From positions 1 through 13,175 of the forward strand of contig JBCBRH010000060.1 of assembly GCA_039819785.1 (NCBI GenBank): a stretch of DNA of 13,175 nucleotides. Direction: 5' to 3'. Positions 5,814 through 12,246 of the stretch are shown piece after piece (the first letter of the stretch is position 1; each line of letters starts with the position of its first letter). Source of the stretch: JBCBRD01 sp039819785. Lineage in GTDB: Bacteria > Pseudomonadota > Alphaproteobacteria > Rhizobiales > Hyphomicrobiaceae. The position numbers were made by a program, and so were the translations under genes. A model generated the notes under the pieces. It saw nothing but the letters and a program-made list of their open reading frames with translations. It made no database searches and was not told where the DNA came from.

Positions 5814-7463
5814 GTGAAGAAACCGCGCAGGAAAGGGCCGACGCGGTCTGGCCGGCGGCGCGGGTCGCATCGTGCCAGGACCGTTTGGTCTGAGCGTTGC
5901 GATGTTGTCGATTTTCGCGGCCCGGACCTTCGATCGGGTCACGGGCGTGCACCGGTGTATCGCAACCAGGCCGGCTCTGTTGATCGTTCTCAGGTGCGTG
6001 GTTTCGTACGGTCTCAGACGACTGGTACCCTTCGGTCTCATACGACTGGTTCCCTTCGGTCTCGGCCGACCGGTGTTTCCAAATTTCTTGACCGCGTAAC
6101 GCTGCGGGGCCCCTCCGCGGTTCGCATTTTTGCTTTGACGATGTCGTGTGTCGTGGCAACCGCCTTCGTCCTGGCCGGCATGTTCCAGCTCGAGCGTGGG
6201 TTTGCGATCATGCGGCTGGGCGTCGAACCTGTGGCCGCTCGGGAAACGCCACCTCAGGTGTTGCTTACCTCCGTATCTGACATGCCATTTCAATTGGGAC
6301 CGTCGTTGATGGGGCCGGTTGGGAGGCGACTGCGTCTCCCGGTTCTGCCTGATATCTCAGCTGTCCGACCTGCGGATCGCCTGGCTGCCGATGTTCCAAA
6401 CACGCAGCCGTTGAACCATGCTGTGCGTTTTGTGGCGCCGTTGTCCGGCGAAGCCAGTCTTGATCGCGACATGCGTTTACTTGTGGCTGTGGCGGATGCG
6501 GAAGTTCCTTTGGGTCGTCCCCTGGTCCCTCTGGAGCCGCGTGCCCGTGGTCCAACTGATGCCGCGTTGAAGGCCGTTGATGTGTCGTCTGGGTATGAGA
6601 CCGCGCTTCTCGTTTCGCATGATGTGCGATCGGGCGTCAGGCCCCATCATCATGCCCGGTCATGCTTTGCGGGCGAAAGCGAGAGCGTTGATCTGGCGCG
6701 GTCACCACAGTCGACTTGGGCTTTGTCAAATGGTGGCGGGCGTGGTGTCGTCGGCCATGATGGTTTGCTTGAAGCTGAAGCTGAAGCCGATAGTGACGCG
6801 TTCGGGATTGCGCTTGTTCGCGCAGCGAAACGGCAAATGCGGCGCATGACCGTTTACACTGACGCCTATTTCCAAATTCCATTTCCCAACGGGGATATTC
6901 CAGCTCTTTACGGAGTTTGTTCGGACGTCGTGGTCCGGGCCTATCGCCATCTTGGCATCGATTTGCAGGAACGGGTCTCCGCCGCAGGCCTCTCCAGAGG
7001 TTTGCGATCCATTGCGCATCGTCGGACATCGGTTCTGCGGCGGTTGTTCAACAGGGAGGGCGCGAGCCTGCCGGTTACCGAATTCGGAGAGAATTTCAGA
7101 CCGGGAGATATCGTGACGTATGACCGGCCGCAAAACGCGGGTTCGCGGTTTCATATCGCCATTGTGAGTGATGAAATCGGGCCGTCCGGCGATCCGATGA
7201 TCGTGCACAATCGTGGTTGGGGTGTTCAGGAAGAAGACGCGCTGTTCGTTGATACGATTACGGGGCACTACCGTTATCGCGGGCCCGGGCCTAGCAGTGC
7301 GCCCCGTGTTCTGGTGTCCGAGAGGGACGGTTTCTCGCCCTCGCTTGGCGTGCAGAGGTCGCGTGTCGGTGGAGAGTTTGGTTCTGCAGACGGGCGGCGC
7401 GCGACGGTTCCGCTTCCGGCCCGGCGTGCTGCGTCGCTCGCGGGGAAGCCATTGGGGTCTTAG
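5814..7463 (+). CDS. Membrane-anchored DUF1287 protein with long linker
   Basis: A 549-residue protein. Residues 1-104 are strongly basic and contain four tandem 8-residue repeats (58-89; RSQTTGTL, RSHTTGSL and variants). A single membrane span follows at about 105-126 (IFALTMSCVVATAFVLAGMF), so by the positive-inside rule the rest is periplasmic. Residues 127-327 are a low-conservation linker. Residues about 328-492 are a DUF1287 domain, related to NlpC/P60-like folds by family knowledge: GVCSDVVVRAYRHLGIDL with Cys369, RFHIAIVSDE with His447, and VHNRGWGVQEED with His465. These are plausible catalytic residues; the activity is unproven. The start is GTG 5814, with GAGG at 5800-5803; a start near ATG 6141, giving a signal-peptide-like N-terminus, is possible. 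The stop codon is the first three bases of a repeat element. A smaller paralogue follows at 7819. Confidence 0.8.
   Translation: MKKPRRKGPTRSGRRRGSHRARTVWSERCDVVDFRGPDLRSGHGRAPVYRNQAGSVDRSQVRGFVRSQTTGTLRSHTTGSLRSRPTGVSKFLDRVTLRGPSAVRIFALTMSCVVATAFVLAGMFQLERGFAIMRLGVEPVAARETPPQVLLTSVSDMPFQLGPSLMGPVGRRLRLPVLPDISAVRPADRLAADVPNTQPLNHAVRFVAPLSGEASLDRDMRLLVAVADAEVPLGRPLVPLEPRARGPTDAALKAVDVSSGYETALLVSHDVRSGVRPHHHARSCFAGESESVDLARSPQSTWALSNGGGRGVVGHDGLLEAEAEADSDAFGIALVRAAKRQMRRMTVYTDAYFQIPFPNGDIPALYGVCSDVVVRAYRHLGIDLQERVSAAGLSRGLRSIAHRRTSVLRRLFNREGASLPVTEFGENFRPGDIVTYDRPQNAGSRFHIAIVSDEIGPSGDPMIVHNRGWGVQEEDALFVDTITGHYRYRGPGPSSAPRVLVSERDGFSPSLGVQRSRVGGEFGSADGRRATVPLPARRAASLAGKPLGS
5985..6080 (+). repeat. 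Four tandem 24-bp coding repeats
   Basis: Units at 5985-6008, 6009-6032, 6033-6056 and 6057-6080; the second and third are most alike, the outer two are diverged. Each encodes 8 residues with the pattern Arg-Ser-x-x-x-Gly-x-x in the basic cytoplasmic tail of the membrane-anchored DUF1287 protein. The unit length keeps the reading frame, so copy number can change without a frameshift. Confidence 0.85.
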
Positions 7464-7563
7464 AGCCTGTTTGCTTATCGTGGACCAGCAAAGCAGGCTC
7501 TAAGCTTTTGATTTGGAGCATGTTCCGGGCGGAAAACCGCGTACACTTTTCCTGAGCATGCTC
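7461..7563 (+). repeat. Double-palindrome repeat element, copy 1
   Basis: A 103-bp element that is 98 of 103 bases identical, by hand alignment, to the reverse complement of 12144-12246. The first half is a palindrome, AGAGCCTG ... CAGGCTCT; the second is GAGCATGTTC ... GAGCATGCTC, with an inner GCGG-AAAA-CCGC hairpin. It begins with the TAG that stops the DUF1287 gene and resembles alphaproteobacterial repetitive extragenic elements. It may act as a transcript end or 3'-end protector. Confidence 0.85.
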
Positions 7564-7818
7564 GAGAGCTCCTCGGGCGAGGCATGGGTGTCGGTCGGCT
7601 GGCTGAATTTGAACCCGGCTATGCTCTGGTGGGGGATCGCGGCTTCGAATGCACTCCCTCGGCAGTTGCTGCATTATCAAGCCAGCACTTTCTACAAATC
7701 ATTGAAAATGAATGCGCGAGTGTCCATGTCCTGGTCCCAGTGTTGAGTCATGCTTCTTTCATGTGGTGTGAGGTTAACTCAGCCGTGCGCTCAAGCTTTC
7801 TCGAAGGGACGTCGGACT
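7564..7818 (+). other. Intergenic stretch between the two DUF1287 genes
   Basis: Two overlapping open frames cross this stretch, but neither has a ribosome binding site or a recognisable product, and one overlaps the following gene's start. I see no convincing gene or promoter. The end carries the Shine-Dalgarno AAGGGA (7804-7809) of the next gene. Confidence 0.5.
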
Positions 7819-8466
7819 ATGCATCTCAAAACCATCATGTTCGCCCTTGCGTTGTTTTGGCCCGTGTCTGTAGCGGCTATGACCAACGCTGAAGCGCGAA
7901 CAAAATCTGATGGACAAGAGAGTGCTGCGCCGGGGGAAGAGCAACCAGCTTTCGGGCAGCGGCTCGTGGATGCGGCGCGCGCGCAGTCAACGGCCCTTGT
8001 GATTTATGACCCCTCCTACCGCAAGATCGAGTACCCCATGGGGGATGTGCCCTGGTACACGGGTGTGTGTACGGACGTTGTCGTTCGGGCCTACCGCACG
8101 CTCGGGATTGACCTGCAGCCGCTCGTCCATAAGGCCCGCGTCGGGTCGGGTGATCGCAATATCGATCATCGGCGCGTGTTGGTTTTGAAAAAGTTCTTCA
8201 AGCGGAAAGGTATTTCTCTCCCGATTTCTAAAAATGGGGATGATTATCTGCCAGGCGATCTCGTGACGTATTATGTTCCCGACGGGACGTTTTCGAAGAC
8301 GCATATCGCGATTGTTTCGGACAGAAAGACATGGGCAGGCACGCCAATGGTTGTGCACAATCGCGGTTTTGGCGTGCAGGAAGAAGACTGGCTGTTTGCT
8401 GCGAAAATCACCGGTCATTTCCGATATGAAGGGCGCTCGAATATCAAGGGGTACGCAGGAAAGTGA
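7819..8466 (+). CDS. Secreted DUF1287 protein
   Basis: A 215-residue protein with an N-terminal signal peptide (MHLKTIMFALALFWPVSVAA, probably cleaved after residue 20 or so), so it should be periplasmic. The DUF1287 domain fills residues about 46-206: ALVIYDPSYRKIEYPMGDVP, GVCTDVVVRAYRTLGIDL with Cys84, LPGDLVTYYV, THIAIVSD with His162, and VHNRGFGVQEED with His180. The Cys/His pattern matches the larger neighbour at 5814 and the NlpC/P60-like clan, so a cysteine hydrolase acting on the cell wall is a reasonable guess but untested. ATG 7819 is chosen because AAGGGA lies 9 bases upstream and the signal peptide starts here; the open frame extends upstream without such support. The size is like single-domain DUF1287 proteins such as E. 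coli YijF. Confidence 0.88.
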   Translation: MHLKTIMFALALFWPVSVAAMTNAEARTKSDGQESAAPGEEQPAFGQRLVDAARAQSTALVIYDPSYRKIEYPMGDVPWYTGVCTDVVVRAYRTLGIDLQPLVHKARVGSGDRNIDHRRVLVLKKFFKRKGISLPISKNGDDYLPGDLVTYYVPDGTFSKTHIAIVSDRKTWAGTPMVVHNRGFGVQEEDWLFAAKITGHFRYEGRSNIKGYAGK

Positions 8467-8673
8467 TTCGCCAGCAATTGCGATGTGACGCGTATTTCCT
8501 ACAAATGGTTCGGCGAAACTGTTGTTTTCGAGCCGTCTTAAGGTATTAAAAGGCCTCTATTTGTCTCATTTTGAGAGGCATTATAGAAATTCTTTATTAT
8601 TTTCCTCGATTTTTCCGTTGGTTCATATGACCCTTTGTTTGAAGGGCGGAGCAAACCTGTGGAGAGATCGACG
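8467..8673 (+). other. AT-richer intergenic stretch with nested hairpin
   Basis: GCCTCT (from about 8553) pairs with AGAGGC (8574-8579), enclosing CTCA/TGAG (8566-8569 with 8573-8576 approximately). On the minus strand the stem is followed by CTTTT, so it might end transcripts from the right; on the + strand no T run follows directly. The second half carries the candidate promoter of the next gene. Confidence 0.4.
8571..8600 (+). promoter_or_regulatory. Candidate promoter for the gene at 8674
   Basis: TTGAGA (8571-8576) and TATTAT (8595-8600) are 18 bases apart in an AT-rich stretch about 75 bp before the start codon. It overlaps the right arm of the hairpin just upstream, so folding or a bound factor could interfere with it. 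Confidence 0.35.
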
Positions 8674-9405
8674 ATGGAATTCCCAAGTATTCCCAATGTC
8701 ATGACGACCCTGACATCGGATTTCGCAATTGTTGTGATGATCTCCATGTCCCTGGCGGCAATGATCTCGCGCCGATATACTCTTGCGGCGTCAAAGAAAA
8801 AGCCGCTGCGTTTCGCCGCGGATACCAAACGGGGCTTCAGGCAATCGAAGCGTGATGGTCTGAGTGGGCATTTGGTGGTTTCTGGGTTTCAAAGACTTGG
8901 AGGGCGCGGGCGCACAGCTCTTACGGGCTCATATGGCGGCTCAAAGCGTATCAAGCCGAAAGGCTCTTTGGAACGTCAATGGAATTTGGCCAGCAAGGGA
9001 CGTATTCCATCGCAGCGGGAATTAGCGGCGAACCGCATTGAGCGGCCGGTCGACGTATCTTCGGTGCGCCTGTCTATTCAGCAGCAGTTCGAAAAGTTGG
9101 CGGATTTCCTGGGCGGGAATATCAATGCGGCCAAGAATGCCGAGCGGCTTCATGATTTGGCCGGGCGGCAATTGGATGCTGTTGATTATGCGCTGATCAA
9201 CCTGCGAGATGAGCTGTCATCGGTCATTACGAAGAGCAAAATTGCGGAGGCCGCGTTGATTTCAACGGCGCGTGGCGAACCTTTGCGGGCCGCAGGACAG
9301 CATCGGCGTCTGGCTTCTGATCGTGGTCCGGCACGGAGCCGCATCGGCGGCTATGGCGTCCACGGCGGAACCAAGCGCGGGCGCAAGGATATCGCTGCGG
9401 CTTAA
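8674..9405 (+). CDS. Basic single-span membrane protein of unknown function
   Basis: A 243-residue protein starting at ATG 8674 with GGAGA at 8661-8665 about 8 bases upstream. One membrane segment is near the N-terminus (residues about 15-32, FAIVVMISMSLAAMI), followed by RRY and KKK, so the positive-inside rule puts the main body in the cytoplasm. The body is very basic, with Gly/Arg-rich stretches (FQRLGGRGR at about 72-80; RSRIGGYGVHGGTKRGRK near the end). Residues about 128-190 look like one or two amphipathic helices (QQQFEKLADFLGG, RLHDLAGRQLDAVDYALI), possibly for oligomerisation. I do not recognise a family. It lies 207 bp after the secreted DUF1287 gene, with its own promoter candidate. 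Nucleic-acid or anionic-lipid contact is only a guess from the charge. Confidence 0.7.
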   Translation: MEFPSIPNVMTTLTSDFAIVVMISMSLAAMISRRYTLAASKKKPLRFAADTKRGFRQSKRDGLSGHLVVSGFQRLGGRGRTALTGSYGGSKRIKPKGSLERQWNLASKGRIPSQRELAANRIERPVDVSSVRLSIQQQFEKLADFLGGNINAAKNAERLHDLAGRQLDAVDYALINLRDELSSVITKSKIAEAALISTARGEPLRAAGQHRRLASDRGPARSRIGGYGVHGGTKRGRKDIAAA

Positions 9406-9452
9406 GCGAGGGGCTCGTTCGCGCGTCGACGTCTTGGGCGTCACAGTGAGCG

Positions 9453-10397
9453 TCACAGCCCGACGCCAACCAGGGTAATAATCGTCGACGCTGTCAGGAG
9501 GCTGAGCAGTGTTCCCAACGCAACGGCACCGCTGGATGAGGCCGGGGCTGTGTTGTGGCGCACAGCAAACAGGTAGGCATTCGCCCCGGTTGGCATAGCC
9601 GCCAGTATGGTGACGACACCGGTCGTGACGGGAGGCAATGCGAAAACGTAAGTGGCCAGCAGCCACGCAGCAATCGGCATGAATACGAGCTTCAGGCTGG
9701 TGATGGTCGCCAGAGTGAGCACCTGACCTGCGATCTGGAACTGTTTTAGCGACAACCCAAGCGCGATTAGGGCAGCCGGGATACCCGCCTGCGCCAAGAG
9801 CCTGGCGATTTCGTCTGGTGGGCCTTCCAATGGAACGCCGGTGAGGCGCCAGATCAGGCCTGCGGTTATGCCCAGAACAATCGGGTTGTGTCCCAGCTGG
9901 CGATACAGGGTCTGCAATAGGGGCTCTCGATCTGAAGCGCCGGCTTCTTCGCTCGCGGTCTGCTGCAGGGTCGCGGTGAGCCAAAGTGTCGGCGCATGGA
10001 TGGCCAGCACCAACGCTATGGTCGGCTTTGCAATATCTCCGAATGTTGCGACCGACAGCGGCAGGCCAAGCATCACGGTATTGCCGAACGCCGATGACAT
10101 GGAGATGGCAGGTGCATCCCGGCTCGGTCGGCGGAGTAGAAGCGCTGTCAGTATGGTGGCCAGCGCCCATGTCAGACCGGCAGCTATAAAAAACGAGCCC
10201 CAGACGCCAGTAAAATCGGACTGGGAGAAGTCTGCTTTGACGATGGTTCTGAACAAGAGGGCAGGGATGGCCAGGATGAAGGTGAAATCTGCAATGCCCT
10301 GGCCTGTTGCTTCAGAGAGGATTCCGAAACGCCCCGACAAATAGCCGATCAGGATGAGGCCGAAAATCGGCGCGATGATCGTGAGGCTCAGAAGCAT
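9453..10397 (-). CDS. AEC family transporter (auxin efflux carrier-like permease)
   Basis: A 314-residue inner-membrane protein with about ten hydrophobic segments in two five-helix halves. The N-terminal half carries the family motif SMSSAFGNTVMLGLPL and the C-terminal half AAMPTGANAYLFAVRH, both at broken-helix positions typical of the AEC/bile-acid-transporter fold. Bacterial members export or exchange small organic anions such as malate or malonate; the substrate cannot be read here. ATG 10397 is the start; a purine-rich AAGAGG lies about 14 bases upstream, further than ideal. It follows gshB on the minus strand after a 270-bp gap, and converges with the gene ending at 9405 with only 47 bp between stop codons. 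Confidence 0.92.
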   Translation of the reverse strand: MLLSLTIIAPIFGLILIGYLSGRFGILSEATGQGIADFTFILAIPALLFRTIVKADFSQSDFTGVWGSFFIAAGLTWALATILTALLLRRPSRDAPAISMSSAFGNTVMLGLPLSVATFGDIAKPTIALVLAIHAPTLWLTATLQQTASEEAGASDREPLLQTLYRQLGHNPIVLGITAGLIWRLTGVPLEGPPDEIARLLAQAGIPAALIALGLSLKQFQIAGQVLTLATITSLKLVFMPIAAWLLATYVFALPPVTTGVVTILAAMPTGANAYLFAVRHNTAPASSSGAVALGTLLSLLTASTIITLVGVGL

Positions 10398-10667
10398 GGA
10401 TGTGGGTTGGACCTCTTCCGATGGGTTTTTGCTGCTTTTTTGATCCCGGCAGTTGTTCGGTTATGGCTTGCCGGGTGAGTCAGGTCTGCCGGTTGGACCA
10501 TGCGACCTCCGTCAGGGTCTCGCTGCAAGAGATAAGGTCAGATTGTACTCCCGTTGGGGCATTTGTCTCCTTTGGCCGATATCTCCCCTGGCTGATGCTT
10601 TAAGCATAGGGTCTCCGCGCGGCTGCGGAAGGCACCTGGAACGCCAGGACGCTGGAAAACCAGAACT
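10398..10667 (-). other. Gap between gshB and the AEC gene
   Basis: The 270-bp gap holds two short tandem hairpins just after gshB (CCTGG/CCAGG at 10635-10648, and CTGG-TTTT-CCAG beside it) and a 16-codon ORF with a strong Shine-Dalgarno. No promoter was clear. Confidence 0.5.
10512..10562 (-). CDS. Possible 16-residue leader peptide ahead of the AEC gene
   Basis: On the minus strand ATG 10562 is preceded by AAAGGAGA (10573-10566), 3 bases away; the 16 codons end at TGA (10514-10512). The peptide would be MPQREYNLTLSLAARP. The ribosome binding site is better than that of the AEC gene itself, but the spacing is short and no attenuator fold or repeated codon is evident. Confidence 0.2.
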   Translation of the reverse strand: MPQREYNLTLSLAARP

Positions 10668-11615
10668 TTAGGCTGAATGCGCCTTAGTCTCGATTGCATC
10701 CCAGATCATGGCTGCAACATCTGGCCCGCCCAGATCAGCGATATGGCGGATGCCGGTTGGCGATGTCACGTTGATCTCCGTCAGGTAAGCCCCAATGACA
10801 TCAATGCCTGTGAACAGCAGTCCGCGTTCTTTCAGATGTGGCCCGAGCCTTGCGCAGATTTCGAGGTCCCGCTCGGTCAGATCAACTGCGGCCGCGCGAC
10901 CACCGACGTGCAGGTTTGACCGTGTTTCGCCCGCTGGTGGGACACGGTTCACGACGCCGGCCACCTCGCCGTCGACGAGAATGATCCGTTTGTCGCCATC
11001 GCTTACTTCGGGGCGAAATTCCTGCACCATAAATGGTTCACGAAACACCTGCTGAAACAATTCGACAAGGGAGGCGAGGTTGCTGTCATCCGGTTTCATG
11101 CGAAAGACTGAAGCGCCACCGTTTCCGTACAGTGGCTTGATGATGATATCGCCGTGCTGCCTCTGAAATGCGCGCACATCATCGAGTTGGCGGGTGACGA
11201 GGCTTGCTGGCATCAAATCCTGAAAATCCAGAACGAACAGTTTTTCAGGCGCGTTCCGGACGTGTGCTGGATCGTTTACAACGAGTGTCTTGGGGTGGAC
11301 GCGTTCCAGTAGGTGCGTTGTTGTGATGTACGCCATGTCAAATGGCGGGTCCTGCCGCAAGAGCACGACATCCCAATCGGCAAGGTTTTCTCCCCGCCGG
11401 TTCGATAATTCGAAATGGGCACCGGGCTTGTCGGTAACGGTCAAACCCTCACCGGTTGCCATGAGTTTTTCACCGAGCAGCGCCAGGTTTTCCGGTGTGT
11501 AGTGGAACAACCGGTGACCGCGCTTTTGGCCTTCAAGAAGCAAGGCAAACGTGGAATCGCCTGCAATGTCGACGTTGGCGATGTGGTCCATCTGACAGGC
11601 GACGTTCAAGGCCAT
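10668..11615 (-). CDS. gshB: Glutathione synthase
   Basis: A 315-residue cytoplasmic ATP-grasp ligase that joins glycine to gamma-glutamylcysteine, the last step of glutathione synthesis. The order of motifs is complete: MDHIANVDIAGDSTFALLLE at the N-terminus, LLRQDPPFDMAYITTTHLLE (substrate domain), IIKPLYGNGGASVFRM (ATP-grasp glycine loop), DGDKRIILVDGEVAGVVNR, RSNLHVGG, and FTGIDVIGAYLTEINVTSPT (metal/ATP residues). The length is normal. ATG 11615 has AGGA 9 bases upstream. It is the third gene of the minus-strand run rsmI-yraN-gshB, 99 bp after yraN; this order is common in alphaproteobacteria. Confidence 0.97.
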   Translation of the reverse strand: MALNVACQMDHIANVDIAGDSTFALLLEGQKRGHRLFHYTPENLALLGEKLMATGEGLTVTDKPGAHFELSNRRGENLADWDVVLLRQDPPFDMAYITTTHLLERVHPKTLVVNDPAHVRNAPEKLFVLDFQDLMPASLVTRQLDDVRAFQRQHGDIIIKPLYGNGGASVFRMKPDDSNLASLVELFQQVFREPFMVQEFRPEVSDGDKRIILVDGEVAGVVNRVPPAGETRSNLHVGGRAAAVDLTERDLEICARLGPHLKERGLLFTGIDVIGAYLTEINVTSPTGIRHIADLGGPDVAAMIWDAIETKAHSA

Positions 11616-11714
11616 GGTGTCGCGTCCTGAGGTTCGTGAGTGAAGCTTTGGGGCATGGTTTGAGGCGCGTTGGATTGCCGGTGGCGCTTTCGATTACAAC
11701 ACCCGCCGCCACAC

Positions 11715-12110
11715 TCAAAGCCCGTTGACGATGTGATGGGGTAGCCGCCAGGGAAGAACAAAGATGAGATCGAATGTTATCTCATGTTCATGGAACTGCG
11801 GTTTGTCGTTGAGCCAGGATGTTGCGGCCCGTTTGATCCGCTGGCGTTGTTTGTTCGAAACTGATGCCTCGGCGGCGGCCATCGAGCGGCGTGCTTTGAC
11901 CTCGATAAAACTGATCCGCTGGCCACGAACGGCAATCAGATCGATCTCGCCGAACGGCGTTCGCGCTCTTTGTGCGATCAGGCGATAACCTTTTGCCAAC
12001 AGAACGACGCATACCGCACGTTCGGCCCATAGGCCCCTCCGGTACCTTTTTTGCCGGGCCTGACGGTCCGAGATGCTGCTCTCGCTCTGGCCGTTTCCCT
12101 TGGTCTTCAA
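11715..12110 (-). CDS. yraN: YraN family protein (UPF0102), nuclease-like fold
   Basis: A 131-residue protein of the UPF0102 family, which has a PD-(D/E)XK/Holliday-resolvase-like fold; the physiological role is not settled. The signature is intact: RRGLWAERAV near the N-terminus, FGEIDLIAVRG with the acidic Glu-Ile-Asp, ISFIEVKARRS (Glu-x-Lys), and ITFDLIFVLPWRLPHHIVNGL at the end. The start is TTG 12110 (GTAGG is 5 bases upstream). No ATG or GTG lies further upstream in frame before a stop at the edge of the repeat element, and starting later would cut conserved residues. The first 20 residues are Ser/Gln-rich and not conserved. It sits between rsmI and gshB, its usual partners. Confidence 0.9.
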   Translation of the reverse strand: MKTKGNGQSESSISDRQARQKRYRRGLWAERAVCVVLLAKGYRLIAQRARTPFGEIDLIAVRGQRISFIEVKARRSMAAAEASVSNKQRQRIKRAATSWLNDKPQFHEHEITFDLIFVLPWRLPHHIVNGL

Positions 12111-12143
12111 TGTGCCTACCCGGTCAAAAAGGCTTTGGGACTA

Positions 12144-12246
12144 GAGCATGTTCAGGAAAAGTGTACGCGGTTTTCCGCCCGGAACATGCTCCAGATTAAG
12201 AGCTTAGAGCCTGCTTTGCTGGTCCACGAAAAGCAAACAGGCTCTA
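12144..12246 (-). repeat. Double-palindrome repeat element, copy 2 (inverted)
   Basis: The reverse complement matches 7461-7563 at 98 of 103 positions. The second palindrome is perfect here (GAGCATGTTC/GAACATGCTC), while copy 1 has one wobble-type change. Read on the minus strand it starts with TAG (12246-12244), the rsmI stop codon, and ends 33 bp before the yraN start, so it fills most of the rsmI-yraN gap. Confidence 0.85.

Noticed and set aside
5649..6293. A 214-residue open frame on the minus strand
   Set aside because: It overlaps gluQ's end and the DUF1287 gene's 5' part, is Arg/Pro/Thr-rich as expected of antisense of the basic tail, and has no recognisable domain.
7513..7892. Open frames between the DUF1287 genes
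   Set aside because: They begin inside or next to the repeat element, have no ribosome binding site or family match, and one overlaps the signal peptide coding region of the next gene.
7461..12246. Composite transposon bounded by the two repeat copies
   Set aside because: No transposase lies between them, the interior holds gshB and yraN in normal order, and no target duplication is visible. The copies fit a repetitive extragenic element better.
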